From contig JARLJH010000054.1 of assembly GCA_031291305.1 (NCBI GenBank), forward strand, positions 1-64,000: DNA of 64,000 bases, written 5' to 3'. Made by a program: the position numbers and the translations under genes. Source of the stretch: Rhodoferax sp. GTDB lineage: Bacteria; Pseudomonadota; Gammaproteobacteria; Burkholderiales; Burkholderiaceae_C. The notes under the pieces were generated by a model, which was not told the origin of the DNA, made no database searches, and saw only the letters and a list, made by a program, of their open reading frames with translations. Below are positions 18,615-27,441 of this stretch, one piece after another (the stretch's first letter is position 1; every line of letters starts with the position of its first letter).

Positions 18615-19204
18615 AATACTTTGACGCCAGCGGCTTCGATCATTCGGCAGGTGCGAATCAGTGGCAGGCCAATAAGTGCGGTCGGATCGTCGTTGTCAAT
18701 CCGTTCCAGTAAGGCAATGCCCAGGCCCTCGCTTTTGGCGCTGCCCGCGCAGTCATAGGGCTGCTCGGCCAGCAGATAGGTTTCAATCTGTGCGTCGCTC
18801 AGGTCGCGAAAGCGCACTTTGATGCAGGCCAGCTCGGTTTGTGCAAAACCGGATTCCAGGCAAACCACGGCAACCGCCGTCTGAAAAACCACCGTTTTAC
18901 CGCGCATGGTTCGCAATTGGGCCACAGCCCGCGCGTGGTTGCCGGGCTTGCCCAGTGCTTGACCGTCCAGGTCGGCCACCTGGTCAGAGCCAATCACCAC
19001 GGCACTGGGATGCGCTTGCGCCACCGAACGGGCTTTGGCCAGGGCCAGACGGCAGGCGATCTCTGGCGGCGATTCATCGGGCAGCGGTGTTTCATCTACG
19101 TGAGAGGCGACGACGCTGAACGGGAGTTGCAGGCGCTCCAGCAGTTGACGGCGATAGACCGATGTGGAGGCAAGGATCAAAGGGCGTGTTGGCAAAGAAA
19201 TCAT
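18611..19204 (-). CDS. maf: Maf-family nucleotide pyrophosphatase (YceF type)
   Basis: This house-cleaning pyrophosphatase hydrolyses non-canonical or methylated NTPs. ILASTSVYRRQLL opens the protein, followed by HVDETPLPDE and the catalytic GSDQVADLDGQ with KPGNHARAVAQL. I chose the ATG at 19204 (197 residues, the usual length), because the upstream 35 residues of the open frame are not Maf-like. In enterobacteria yceF lies next to rluC, which favours the YceF subtype here. It is probably co-transcribed with the RsmI-like methylase. Confidence 0.9.
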   Translation of the reverse strand: MISLPTRPLILASTSVYRRQLLERLQLPFSVVASHVDETPLPDESPPEIACRLALAKARSVAQAHPSAVVIGSDQVADLDGQALGKPGNHARAVAQLRTMRGKTVVFQTAVAVVCLESGFAQTELACIKVRFRDLSDAQIETYLLAEQPYDCAGSAKSEGLGIALLERIDNDDPTALIGLPLIRTCRMIEAAGVKVL

Positions 19205-19324
19205 GTTGCGATTCTCCCTTACGCTGCCCTGCATGGTGCGACTCGATGTTGCATCATTCCGTCCTGGCACCATGTTGCTCTCACCACGGAGGCCGGTGGC
19301 GGATCGCACCTGTCCCCGTTGTTA

Positions 19325-19385
19325 TATCAAAAAATACCCTCTAGCCCAGATAAATACTGGGCATGTAGCTATATGTTTTGTAGTT
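19325..19385. repeat. Palindromic mini-repeat upstream of maf
   Basis: GCCCAG (19344-19349) and CTGGGC (19357-19362) form a 6-bp stem around an ATAAATA loop, flanked by AT-rich sequence ending GTAGCTATATG. The loop and flanks resemble the element after ppc. It lies between maf and the GNAT gene in about 210 bases without a gene. Confidence 0.6.
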
Positions 19386-19418
19386 TAGAGCGGCGTGGTA
19401 TTTGGTGAATGCAAGTCT

Positions 19419-20012
19419 TCAGCGCGGCTTGTTCAGTAAATACAGCAGCTGTGCTTTGGCCTCCGGCCACTCGCCAGCACGCATGCTGTACATGACGGTG
19501 TCGCGGATGGTACCGTCGCGTCGCAGGGCGTGACCACGAATCACCCCGTCTTTTTTAGCCCCCAGGCGTTCGATGGCGGCCTGGCTGGCAAAGTTGAAAT
19601 TGTCGGTGCGCCAGCCGACGACGTGGCAACCCAGGGTCTCAAAGGCATGGGTCATCAGCAACAGCTTAGCCGTGCTATTGACGTGGCTGCGCTGCACGCT
19701 TTTGGCGTACCAGGTCCAGCCAATTTCGACGCGTTTGACGGCAGGTAGGATGTCATGGTAGCTGCTGCAACCCAGCACTTTGCCGGTGGCGGTTTCGGTC
19801 ACGCAAAAGGCAAAGCGGTTGCCCGCCTCACGCATGGCCAGCGCGTCTTCAATGTATCTGCGGGTGTTCTCGGGTTCGGGGACCGAAGTGATGCGCAAGT
19901 TCCATAACGCGCCATCAGCGGCGGCGGCACGCAGGCCGGCTTCGTGTTCAAGTGAGAGCGGCACCAGGGTGATGCCGCGTGTGGTCAAGGTGACAGGTTC
20001 AACAAATGCCAT
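19419..20012 (-). CDS. GNAT-family N-acetyltransferase (RimJ/RimL-like)
   Basis: The 197-residue protein has a GNAT fold. TTRGITLVPLSLEHE opens it in the manner of RimL-type enzymes, VEIGWTWY marks the central strand, and a helical acetyl-CoA region with KLLLMTHAFETLGCHVVGWRTDNFN follows. Such enzymes acetylate protein N-termini, antibiotics or metabolites. The substrate is unknown. It lies downstream of the MoxR gene on the same strand, with a large hairpin between. Confidence 0.88.
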   Translation of the reverse strand: MAFVEPVTLTTRGITLVPLSLEHEAGLRAAAADGALWNLRITSVPEPENTRRYIEDALAMREAGNRFAFCVTETATGKVLGCSSYHDILPAVKRVEIGWTWYAKSVQRSHVNSTAKLLLMTHAFETLGCHVVGWRTDNFNFASQAAIERLGAKKDGVIRGHALRRDGTIRDTVMYSMRAGEWPEAKAQLLYLLNKPR

Positions 20013-20060
20013 TCAACAACTCCAAAAAGTATCAAAAATACATGATCGTCCAGTATCGTC

Positions 20061-20136
20061 GCGCGGTAGTCGGTATGGGCGACCTCCGATTTCTGGTACT
20101 CCAGTATGAGGGGGTCGCCCATACCGGCTGCCGCGC
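20061..20136. repeat. Long imperfect inverted repeat (REP-like hairpin)
   Basis: Two 24-base arms (20061-20084 and 20113-20136) pair with only two G-T wobbles around a 28-base spacer. The spacer itself holds CTGG/CCAG. The arms share the core CGGTATGGGCGACC. It lies between the MoxR and GNAT genes and has no T-run, so it resembles an extragenic REP-type or mobile hairpin more than a terminator. Confidence 0.75.
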
Positions 20137-20175
20137 AGTGCAGACCAACGCCGCTTGAATACCGGCTACAAAAAA

Positions 20176-21030
20176 CTACCGGTTGCGCTGCTGCATAAAC
20201 ACCAGTTTCTCGAACAGCGTCACATCCTGCTCGTTTTTCAACAGCGCACCAACCAGTGGCGGCACGGAAACCTTGTCACCTTCTGCCTGCAGCACGGAAG
20301 CTGGAATATCCTGCGCCATCAATAGCTTGAGCCAGTCCAGCAGTTCGCTGGTGGAGGGTTTCTTCTTCAGGCCGGGCAGGTTGCGGATGTCAAAAAAAGT
20401 CTTCATCGCGGCATTTAGCAGCTCGGCCTTCAGGCCTGGAAAGTGCACGTCCACGATCTGCTTCATGGTGGGGGCGTCGGGGAACTTGATGTAGTGGAAG
20501 AAGCAGCGGCGCAAAAACGCATCGGGCAGCTCTTTTTCATTGTTGGAGGTGATGAACACCAGCGGGCGGTGCTTGGCACGGATCAGCTCGCGCGTTTCGT
20601 AGCAGTAAAACTCCATGCGATCGATCTCGCGCAGCAGGTCGTTGGGAAACTCGATGTCGGCTTTGTCGATCTCGTCAATTAACAACGCCACGGGCTGATC
20701 CGCAGTGAACGCCTGCCACAACACGCCTTTGACGATGTAGTTGTGGATGTTTTTGACGCGTTCACCGCCGTCAACGTCCGACAGCTGCGAGTCACGCAGC
20801 CGACTCACCGCGTCGTACTCGTACAAGCCCTGCTGTGCCTTGGTGGTTGATTTGATGTGCCATTGCAACAGTGGCAGGTTCAATGCGCCTGCAACCTCCT
20901 CGGCCAGCATGGTTTTGCCGGTACCCGGTTCGCCTTTGACCAGCAGTGGGCGTTGCAAGGTGATGGACGCGTTGACCGACAGCATCAGGTCAGTGGTGGC
21001 GACGTAATTTTGGGTGCCTTGGAATTTCAT
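20176..21030 (-). CDS. MoxR-family AAA+ ATPase
   Basis: The 284-residue AAA+ ATPase has Walker A GEPGTGKT (residues 33-40), Walker B VALLIDEIDKAD, sensor-1 FITSNNEKELPDAFLRR and an arginine finger region. MoxR proteins act as chaperones that mature metal- or cofactor-containing enzymes, usually together with a VWA-domain partner encoded next to them. No VWA gene is adjacent here. The divergent neighbour is a diheme cytochrome c. Confidence 0.9.
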   Translation of the reverse strand: MKFQGTQNYVATTDLMLSVNASITLQRPLLVKGEPGTGKTMLAEEVAGALNLPLLQWHIKSTTKAQQGLYEYDAVSRLRDSQLSDVDGGERVKNIHNYIVKGVLWQAFTADQPVALLIDEIDKADIEFPNDLLREIDRMEFYCYETRELIRAKHRPLVFITSNNEKELPDAFLRRCFFHYIKFPDAPTMKQIVDVHFPGLKAELLNAAMKTFFDIRNLPGLKKKPSTSELLDWLKLLMAQDIPASVLQAEGDKVSVPPLVGALLKNEQDVTLFEKLVFMQQRNR

Positions 21031-21148
21031 GGTAAGTCCGAATACTGCAAAGCCATAAGCTTACAGGCAGTCGCCAGTTTGGCGCAGCTATGGGGCTCTA
21101 CATCGGGTTAACGCCAAGTCTCGATAGATGACATTTGCTTATACTGGC

Positions 21149-21162
21149 TTGATATAAATCAA
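21149..21162. promoter_or_regulatory. FNR/ANR-type binding site
   Basis: TTGATATAAATCAA is a perfect match to the consensus TTGAT-N4-ATCAA for the oxygen-responsive FNR/ANR regulator. It lies 35 bases before the cytochrome c ATG and about 120 bases before the divergent MoxR start, so it could control either gene in response to oxygen. Confidence 0.7.
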
Positions 21163-21196
21163 TCTTTTGTGCTTTACATCCAATCCGTCCAGCACC

Positions 21197-21853
21197 ATGA
21201 AAAAAATCCTTTTCACTGCAGCAGCCCTGGTGATGGCATGGACGGGCATGCTGCCCGCACAGGCCCAGAACATTAACGGCGACGTCGCGGCAGGTTCTCG
21301 CAAGATCGCCATGTGTATGGGCTGTCATGGCATCGAGGGTTATCGCGCTACGTTTCCACGGGTCTATCGGGTCCCTAAGATTTCCGGGCAGGGTGCAGGT
21401 TATATCGTTGCGGCCCTGACGGCTTACAAGCAGGGGCTGCGCAAACACCCGACCATGCAGGGCGTTGCTTCGGGTTTGAGTGAGCAGGATATGGCGGACG
21501 TTGCAGCCTACTACTCAAGTCGAGGCAGCGTGGTCATGACGGTTGTTGATAAGGCCGTGGACGTGGCGGGGCTCGAATTGGTTACCCGAGGCGGCTGTGT
21601 TGGTTGTCACGGTGCGAACTTGAGCCAACCCATTTTGCCAACCTATCCCAAAATTGCGGGGCAGTACCCGGACTATTTGTTCGCGGCATTGAGTGCTTAC
21701 AAGACGAATACTCATTCTCTGTGGGGGCGGGACAACCCCGTCATGGGCGCAGTGGTTCAGCAGTTCAGCATCAATGAACTTCATGAATTGGCACGATATC
21801 TGAGTTCATTGCCTGGGAACCTCAGAACAACCCAAGAGGGTGGATTCAAGTAA
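21197..21853 (+). CDS. Diheme cytochrome c (c4-like)
   Basis: The periplasmic electron carrier has 218 residues. A signal peptide covers about residues 1-24 (cleavage near AQAQ). Two heme-binding motifs follow, CMGCH (C40-H44) and CVGCH (C134-H138), each in a small cytochrome domain, as in cytochrome c4. I chose MKKILF at 21197 as the start because it begins the signal peptide. It stands just before the cytochrome oxidase cluster, so it probably feeds electrons to that aa3 oxidase (inference). An FNR/ANR box lies upstream. Confidence 0.92.
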   Translation: MKKILFTAAALVMAWTGMLPAQAQNINGDVAAGSRKIAMCMGCHGIEGYRATFPRVYRVPKISGQGAGYIVAALTAYKQGLRKHPTMQGVASGLSEQDMADVAAYYSSRGSVVMTVVDKAVDVAGLELVTRGGCVGCHGANLSQPILPTYPKIAGQYPDYLFAALSAYKTNTHSLWGRDNPVMGAVVQQFSINELHELARYLSSLPGNLRTTQEGGFK

Positions 21854-21920
21854 ATACCTTCCGTGCTGCTGGCGACTAGAGCAGCCGGGTTTAGATTGTT
21901 TGCACTGATGAGGTCACTGC

Positions 21921-22859
21921 ATGAAAAGTATTTTTGATAAGGTGGGTGGTGCGCTACTGGTGCTGGTTTCGTCGGCTTGGACGGCATCCGCTGCCGCCCA
22001 AAGCAAGGTCAATGATCTGCCAGGGGGGCCTGCGGTCAACCAGTTGAATCTGCAACCAGCCGCCACCAGAATTGCCGAAGATCAGGTATCGCTGCATTGG
22101 CTCATGCTGATCATCTGTGGCGTTATCTTTGTCGCTGTCTTTTCGGTCATGTTTTATTCCATCTGGAAGCATCGCAAATCGGTGGGCCACAAGGCTGCCA
22201 ACTTTCATGAGTCGGTGACGGTGGAAATTCTCTGGACGGCGGTGCCGTTCATCATTGTCGTGTTGATTGCCTGGCCAGCCACCAAGGCTGTGATAGCGAT
22301 GAAAGACACGGCGAATCCCGATTTGACGGTGAAGGTAACAGGCATGCAGTGGAGGTGGCGCTACGACTATCTCAAGGGCGAAGGCGAAGGCATTGGTTTT
22401 GGCTCGGCTCTGGACACGGCTCAGCGCGCGATGTCTGACAACGGTGGCCCTGGCCACGTTGTGGCGGTCGACGACTACCTATTGAAGGTTGATCATCCCT
22501 TGGTGGTTCCCGTGGGTAAAAAAATTCGTGTTGTGACCACGGCGAATGACGTGATTCATGCCTGGTTTGTACCGTCTCTCGGTATCCAGCTTTCCGCCAT
22601 TCCCGGTTTTGTTCGAGATACCTGGTTCCGGGCGGACAAAGTCGGTGACTATTACGGTCAGTGCAGTCAACTGTGTGGGAAAGAGCATGCCTACATGCCC
22701 ATCCATGTCAAGGTCATGTCACAGGAAGACTACACCGCATGGGTCAATAGTGAGAACAAAAAGGCGACCGCCTCGGCGGATGATTCCATCAAGGTTTCAG
22801 CAGCGCCAAATGATGTGCTCCAACGAAGTGAGCATGTTGGCGTCCTCGCAGCGCGCTGA
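21921..22859 (+). CDS. ctaC: Cytochrome c oxidase subunit II
   Basis: This subunit accepts electrons from cytochrome c through its CuA centre. It has an N-terminal signal or helix (about 8-26), two membrane helices (about 58-82 and 103-123) and a periplasmic cupredoxin domain. The CuA ligands are visible in [13 protein letters not shown] (C248, C252, H256, M259), with H213 and the aromatic GMQWRWRY patch. The length of 312 residues is normal, with no fused cytochrome c domain. It opens the oxidase cluster. Confidence 0.96.
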   Translation: MKSIFDKVGGALLVLVSSAWTASAAAQSKVNDLPGGPAVNQLNLQPAATRIAEDQVSLHWLMLIICGVIFVAVFSVMFYSIWKHRKSVGHKAANFHESVTVEILWTAVPFIIVVLIAWPATKAVIAMKDTANPDLTVKVTGMQWRWRYDYLKGEGEGIGFGSALDTAQRAMSDNGGPGHVVAVDDYLLKVDHPLVVPVGKKIRVVTTANDVIHAWFVPSLGIQLSAIPGFVRDTWFRADKVGDYYGQCSQLCGKEHAYMPIHVKVMSQEDYTAWVNSENKKATASADDSIKVSAAPNDVLQRSEHVGVLAAR

Positions 22860-22902
22860 ACGTTGGTTTGAGTTTGTGCTGGTTTCGATAGAAGGAAATT
22901 CC

Positions 22903-24540
22903 ATGAGTGCTGTTTTGGATCACCCGGTGCACGATGTTCATCACGACCACATCCCTCTGGGTTGGCGCAGATGGGTCTATGCCACCAATCACAAGGATAT
23001 CGGAACGCTATATCTTTTGTTCAGTTTCACCATGCTCATGTTGGGCGGTGTGCTGGCACTGTTGATTCGAGCTGAGTTGTTTCAGCCAGGATTGCAGTTC
23101 GTCAATCCGGAGTTCTTTAACCAACTCACCACCATGCATGGTCTGATCATGGTGTTTGGCGCCATCATGCCGGCATTTGTCGGATTGGCCAATTGGATGA
23201 TTCCGATGCAAATTGGCGCGCCGGACATGGCGTTTGCGCGCATGAACAACTTCAGTTTCTGGCTGATGATTCCGGCAGCCATCATGCTGGCGGGCTCCTT
23301 TTTCATGCCAGGTGGTGCACCGGCAACCGGCTGGACGCTTTATGCCCCGCTGACGTTGCAGATGGGGCCGTCCATGGACACCAGCATTTTTGCGCTGCAC
23401 CTGTTGGGTGCATCCAGCATCATGGGCTCGATCAACATCATCGTGACTATTCTGAACATGCGGGCGCCGGGAATGACCTTGATGAAGATGCCGATGTTCT
23501 GCTGGACCTGGCTGATCACCGCTTTTCTGTTGATCGCCGTGATGCCCGTGCTGGCGGGTGCGATCACGATGACGTTGACTGATCGTCACTTCGGAACCAA
23601 TTTTTTCAATGCTGCCGGTGGTGGTGATCCGGTGATGTTTCAGCACATTTTCTGGTTTTTTGGACACCCTGAGGTCTACATCATGATTTTGCCGGCCTTC
23701 GGCGTGATCAGTCAGATCGTGCCTACCTTTGCCCGCAAAAAGCTGTTTGGTTACACCTCCATGGTGTACGCCACGTCAAGCATTGCCATCCTTTCATTTA
23801 CGGTGTGGGCTCACCATATGTTCACCTCCGGGATGCCGGTGGCCGGACAGCTTTTCTTTATGTACACCACGATGGTGATTGCCGTGCCGACGGCCGTGAA
23901 GATTTTTAATTGGATTGCCACCATGTGGCAGGGGTCCATGACGTTTGAGACGCCGATGCTCTTCGCTGTTGGTTTTATTTTTGTGTTCACGGTGGGCGGA
24001 TTCACCGGCCTGATCCTGGCGATGGCACCCATCGATATTCAACTTCATGACACTTACTATGTTGTCGCCCATTTTCACTATGTATTAGTGGCTGGCTCCC
24101 TCTACGCCTTGTTTGCTGCTTACTACTATTGGTCGCCCAAATGGACTGGGGTGATGTACAACGAGACGCGCGGAAAGATCCATTTCTGGTGGTCGCTCAT
24201 CGCCTTTAACGTGACCTTCTTCCCGATGCACTTTCTGGGCCTGGCGGGCATGCCAAGGCGCTATGCGGACTATCCGATGCAGTTTGCAGACTTCAATGCT
24301 GTGGCCTCCGTCGGTGCCTTCTTTTTTGGCTTCGCCCAGGTTTATTTCTTCATCTTCATTGTGATCCCGACGATGCGCGGTCACGGCAGTCCGGCGCCCC
24401 AGCGGCCCTGGAATGACCCGGATGGTGCAGGGGCCGAGGGTCTGGAATGGGAGCTCCCGTCTCCAGCGCCGTTTCACACCTTTGAAACGCCACCGAAACT
24501 GAATGCGGCAGCGACAAGAATCGTTCTGGACGCGGTATGA
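22903..24540 (+). CDS. ctaD: Cytochrome c oxidase subunit I
   Basis: This is the catalytic heme-copper subunit (545 residues, twelve helices). Ligands and signatures are visible: TMHGLIMVF for low-spin heme a, FFGHPEVYI with the CuB histidine and cross-linked tyrosine, [10 protein letters not shown], and [10 protein letters not shown] for heme a3. The true start is the ATG at 22903, preceded by GAAGGAAATTCC; the longer open frame overlaps subunit II. The stop overlaps the next small gene (ATGA). Confidence 0.97.
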   Translation: MSAVLDHPVHDVHHDHIPLGWRRWVYATNHKDIGTLYLLFSFTMLMLGGVLALLIRAELFQPGLQFVNPEFFNQLTTMHGLIMVFGAIMPAFVGLANWMIPMQIGAPDMAFARMNNFSFWLMIPAAIMLAGSFFMPGGAPATGWTLYAPLTLQMGPSMDTSIFALHLLGASSIMGSINIIVTILNMRAPGMTLMKMPMFCWTWLITAFLLIAVMPVLAGAITMTLTDRHFGTNFFNAAGGGDPVMFQHIFWFFGHPEVYIMILPAFGVISQIVPTFARKKLFGYTSMVYATSSIAILSFTVWAHHMFTSGMPVAGQLFFMYTTMVIAVPTAVKIFNWIATMWQGSMTFETPMLFAVGFIFVFTVGGFTGLILAMAPIDIQLHDTYYVVAHFHYVLVAGSLYALFAAYYYWSPKWTGVMYNETRGKIHFWWSLIAFNVTFFPMHFLGLAGMPRRYADYPMQFADFNAVASVGAFFFGFAQVYFFIFIVIPTMRGHGSPAPQRPWNDPDGAGAEGLEWELPSPAPFHTFETPPKLNAAATRIVLDAV

Positions 24541-24653
24541 GTCTGACGCCTGAGCAACAGAAAGCCAATCGCCTGACCGGACTGGCTCTGGGCGTTGTGG
24601 CCTTGCTTATCTTTTTTGGTTTCATCCTAAAGATGTACTTGGAGAGCAGATAG
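24537..24653 (+). CDS. Small cytochrome oxidase assembly membrane protein, 38 aa
   Basis: A 38-residue frame starts with ATG overlapping the ctaD stop and ends 3 bases before cox11. It reads [19 protein letters not shown] and then one hydrophobic helix ending KMYLESR. Proteins of this size occur at this place in many Burkholderiales and are named small assembly proteins. Its action is unproven, but overlap, spacing and helix support a real gene. Confidence 0.75.
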   Translation: MSLTPEQQKANRLTGLALGVVALLIFFGFILKMYLESR

Positions 24654-24656
24654 GTC

Positions 24657-25253
24657 ATGCAGCAGCAACGGAAAAACTTGCTGTTGGTTGTCAAGCTCAG
24701 CTTGATCACTTTGGTCATGTTTGCTTTTGGCTATGGGTTGGTGCCAATTTACAAGACATTTTGCGATTTGACTGGTATCAACAAGCTGTCAGTTGAAGAC
24801 CGTGCGCTTGGTCTTGGCGAGGGCACAGTGCCCGCCAATACCCAAGTTGACATGACCAGAACCATCACTGTGGAGTTCGATGCCAACTCCCGGGGCCCCT
24901 GGAAATTCAAGCCGGAGCAGCGCTCACTCCAGGTCCACCCAGGTGAGTTGGCAACGGCGGTGTATGAATTTCAGAATGTACAGTCCCGGCGCATCACGGC
25001 GCGTGCAGTGCCGAGCTATGCACCTCAGCAAGCAGCAGCTCACTTCACCAAGCTTGAGTGTTTTTGCTTTCAGGAACAAACTCTGGATCCAGGCGAAAAG
25101 AAAACTTGGCCTGTGGTTTTTGTTGTGGACGCCGGTCTGTCACAGGATGTCCAGACCATTACGCTTTCATATACATTTTATGAAATAGGTGCCAAGACAC
25201 CATCGGCCCCGGTGGCCAATGCCAATAAGCATCTTGCTGGAGCGGGCGCGTGA
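24657..25253 (+). CDS. ctaG: Cytochrome c oxidase assembly protein Cox11/CtaG
   Basis: Cox11 delivers copper to the CuB site of subunit I. One N-terminal membrane helix (about residues 10-32) anchors an immunoglobulin-like periplasmic domain. The copper-binding motif is KLECFCFQEQ, with the family's CFCF pair, and YKTFCDLTG provides another conserved cysteine. The length of 198 residues is normal. The next gene starts at its stop (GTGA). Confidence 0.95.
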   Translation: MQQQRKNLLLVVKLSLITLVMFAFGYGLVPIYKTFCDLTGINKLSVEDRALGLGEGTVPANTQVDMTRTITVEFDANSRGPWKFKPEQRSLQVHPGELATAVYEFQNVQSRRITARAVPSYAPQQAAAHFTKLECFCFQEQTLDPGEKKTWPVVFVVDAGLSQDVQTITLSYTFYEIGAKTPSAPVANANKHLAGAGA

Positions 25254-25474
25254 GGGACTCTGATGAGCCCACCTCTGTGTTGGCACAGGTGCGATCTTTT
25301 CTGCGCAGCATGAAGATGGTGGTCTGGGCATTTGCGGGCATTCGAAAAAGCAGTGCCTCTCAGGAAGACGTGGCCACCGTAAAGCCGGTTCATATCGTTG
25401 TCGCAGGACTGATTGCCGGGCTGTGTTTCATTGCGACACTGGCTTTGCTGGTGAATTGGATTGTGGCCAAATGA
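25250..25474 (+). CDS. DUF2970-family membrane protein
   Basis: The 74-residue protein has a GTG start overlapping the cox11 stop. The segment SFLRSMKMVVWAFAGIRKS and one C-terminal helix (about 48-70) match the DUF2970 family, which is commonly found in oxidase clusters of betaproteobacteria. Function unknown, presumably in oxidase assembly or stability. Confidence 0.8.
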   Translation: MRDSDEPTSVLAQVRSFLRSMKMVVWAFAGIRKSSASQEDVATVKPVHIVVAGLIAGLCFIATLALLVNWIVAK

Positions 25475-25528
25475 GCTGCTCAGTGGCCCTGCATTTATTT
25501 CAAAGTTGGTAGAAGAACTGGAGCTGAG

Positions 25529-26407
25529 ATGAGCACAACAATACAGGCTACCCCCCATTATTTTGTACCTGCGCCGTCCAAGTATCCTGCGCTGGCGGCT
25601 CTGGGACTATTTTTTGTAATCCTGGGCGCCGGCACCTGGATCAATGAGGTCAGTTGGGGCAAGTATTCCTTTGCTTTTGGAATGCTGTGGTTTCTTGGTG
25701 TGTTATTCAGGTGGTTTGCGGCATCCGTCGGGGAAAACCAGCACGGCAGCTATGGGCGCAAGATTGACATGTCTTTTCGCTGGAGCATGAGCTGGTTTAT
25801 TTTTTCTGAAGTGATGTTCTTCGGCGCCTTTTTTGCTGCGTTGTGGTGGACGCGTGCGCATGCTCTGCCGTCACTTGGCAGTGGAGACAACGCCTTGATA
25901 TGGCCTGGTTTTCAGGCCATCTGGCCCAGTGTGGCAGCTGGTGCGACCGGCTCACCAGCGGGCATTGTCGAGCCGTTCACCACCATGACGCCGTTCTGGT
26001 TGCCGACGATCAACACGGCTTTGCTATTGTCTTCAGCTGTCACTTTGACGATTGCTCACCACGCGCTGATTGCAGGTCAAAGAGGAAAAACGATTGGCTT
26101 GATGTGGGTCACCGTTTTGCTGGGGTTGGTGTTCCTGTTTGTCCAAGGCTATGAATATCACCATGCCTACCAAGAGTTCAATTTGAAATTGTCCTCGGGG
26201 GCCTACGGCTCAACCTTTTTTATGCTCACCGGTTTTCACGGATTTCACGTGTTTGTCGGCATGCTGATGCTGCTTTCCATCACTCTTCGTCTGCAAAAGG
26301 GTCATTTCAGTGCTGAGAGACACTTTGGTTTCGAGGGCGCTGCATGGTATTGGCACTTCGTTGACGTGGTGTGGCTGGGCTTGTACGTGGTGGTTTATTG
26401 GTTATAG
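25529..26407 (+). CDS. ctaE: Cytochrome c oxidase subunit III
   Basis: This seven-helix membrane subunit (292 residues) stabilises subunit I and proton uptake. Recognisable segments are WSMSWFIFSEVMFFGAFF, GYEYHHAY, FFMLTGFHGFHVFVG and the C-terminal AAWYWHFVDVVWLGLYVVVYW. The start at 25529 has an upstream GAGCTGAG ribosome site. It is the last structural oxidase gene before a small minus-strand gene. Confidence 0.96.
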   Translation: MSTTIQATPHYFVPAPSKYPALAALGLFFVILGAGTWINEVSWGKYSFAFGMLWFLGVLFRWFAASVGENQHGSYGRKIDMSFRWSMSWFIFSEVMFFGAFFAALWWTRAHALPSLGSGDNALIWPGFQAIWPSVAAGATGSPAGIVEPFTTMTPFWLPTINTALLLSSAVTLTIAHHALIAGQRGKTIGLMWVTVLLGLVFLFVQGYEYHHAYQEFNLKLSSGAYGSTFFMLTGFHGFHVFVGMLMLLSITLRLQKGHFSAERHFGFEGAAWYWHFVDVVWLGLYVVVYWL

Positions 26408-26472
26408 GTCGTCGTCAACACGCTGGTTCAAAGTCACTTCGGTGTCGTTGTGACTTAGCCGCCGGAGAGCTT

Positions 26473-26700
26473 TTATGGCCCGATCCGGATACCTGTCGGC
26501 TGAATGTAGCCCAGTTGCCATGCAATGAGGACGCCCAGGAAAAGCATGATGGACAAGACTATGCGTATGGTTAAAGCCCGCGCCATGTTTTTGCTGCGTG
26601 AGTGGTCATCGCCTTTGTCACCGTTTCTCATCATGAAGAACAGTGCTGAGCCCAGGCTGGCGACAATGCCGAATAGCGCAAAAATGATCCAGAATTTCAT
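26473..26700 (-). CDS. Twin transmembrane protein (DUF2909-like)
   Basis: The 75-residue protein has two helices (about 2-24 and 46-68) separated by a charged loop, MRNGDKGDDHSRSKNM. I chose the ATG at 26700 over the longer open frame because the upstream part runs into surf1 sequence. It lies against the direction of the oxidase genes, between ctaE and surf1, which is a usual place for this small family in betaproteobacteria. Function unknown. Confidence 0.75.
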   Translation of the reverse strand: MKFWIIFALFGIVASLGSALFFMMRNGDKGDDHSRSKNMARALTIRIVLSIMLFLGVLIAWQLGYIQPTGIRIGP

Positions 26701-26715
26701 CGTTGGGATTATGTT

Positions 26716-27441
26716 GTGAGTTTGCGCTGGCGGTTTTTGCTGTTGACTGTAACTGCTGTTTTGGCCGTCGTCGCCACGTTTTCCCTGGGGCGTTGGCAAC
26801 TGTCGCGTGCGGCGCAGAAAGAAGCCTTGCAGGCCCATCGGGATGCGCAGACTGGCTTGGATCGTTTGGATGGCCGAACCTTGGCATCACTGGCTGATCC
26901 GTCGCTCATGCTGGACCGCGAGGTTGCCTTGCGCGGTACCTGGATCGCGCAGCAGCTGGTGTTTCTCGACAACCGGCAGATGCACGACAAGCAGGGTTTT
27001 TATGTGGTCACGCCGCTGCAATTGCAGGATAGTGCTGGTGTGATTTTGGTTCAACGTGGCTGGGTAGCACGCAATTTCCTGGATCGCACCGCTGTGCCAG
27101 AGGTGCCGACACCCAAAGGTACCGTCGATATCGTGGGTCGAATTGTCCCTCCGCCGTCCAAGCTCTATGAATTGGGTGCGGAGCAGCCTGGCAGAATTCG
27201 CCAGAATCTGGACTTGGTCAAATTCCGTGCTGAGACCGGTTTGCCATTGTTGACTGCTGTTTCTGTTCAGCAAATAGGCACGGCAAGCGATGGCCTGCTG
27301 CGTGACTGGCCGCGCCTGGCAACTGGGGTTGAAAAACATTACGGCTATGCTTTTCAATGGTTTGCTTTGAGTGCGTTGATCACGATACTTTATGTCTGGT
27401 TCCAAGTTGTTAAACGATTCATCTTCCCTCGGCGCACCTAA
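26716..27441 (+). CDS. surf1: SURF1-family oxidase assembly protein
   Basis: SURF1 helps insert heme a into subunit I. Two membrane helices frame the protein (about 4-24 and 213-233). The N-terminal FSLGRWQLSRAAQKEAL, the central VLVQRGWVARNF-type segment and the C-terminal KHYGYAFQWFALS are family signatures. It has 241 residues and a GTG start. The gene overlaps the next one by 50 bases. Confidence 0.93.
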   Translation: MSLRWRFLLLTVTAVLAVVATFSLGRWQLSRAAQKEALQAHRDAQTGLDRLDGRTLASLADPSLMLDREVALRGTWIAQQLVFLDNRQMHDKQGFYVVTPLQLQDSAGVILVQRGWVARNFLDRTAVPEVPTPKGTVDIVGRIVPPPSKLYELGAEQPGRIRQNLDLVKFRAETGLPLLTAVSVQQIGTASDGLLRDWPRLATGVEKHYGYAFQWFALSALITILYVWFQVVKRFIFPRRT

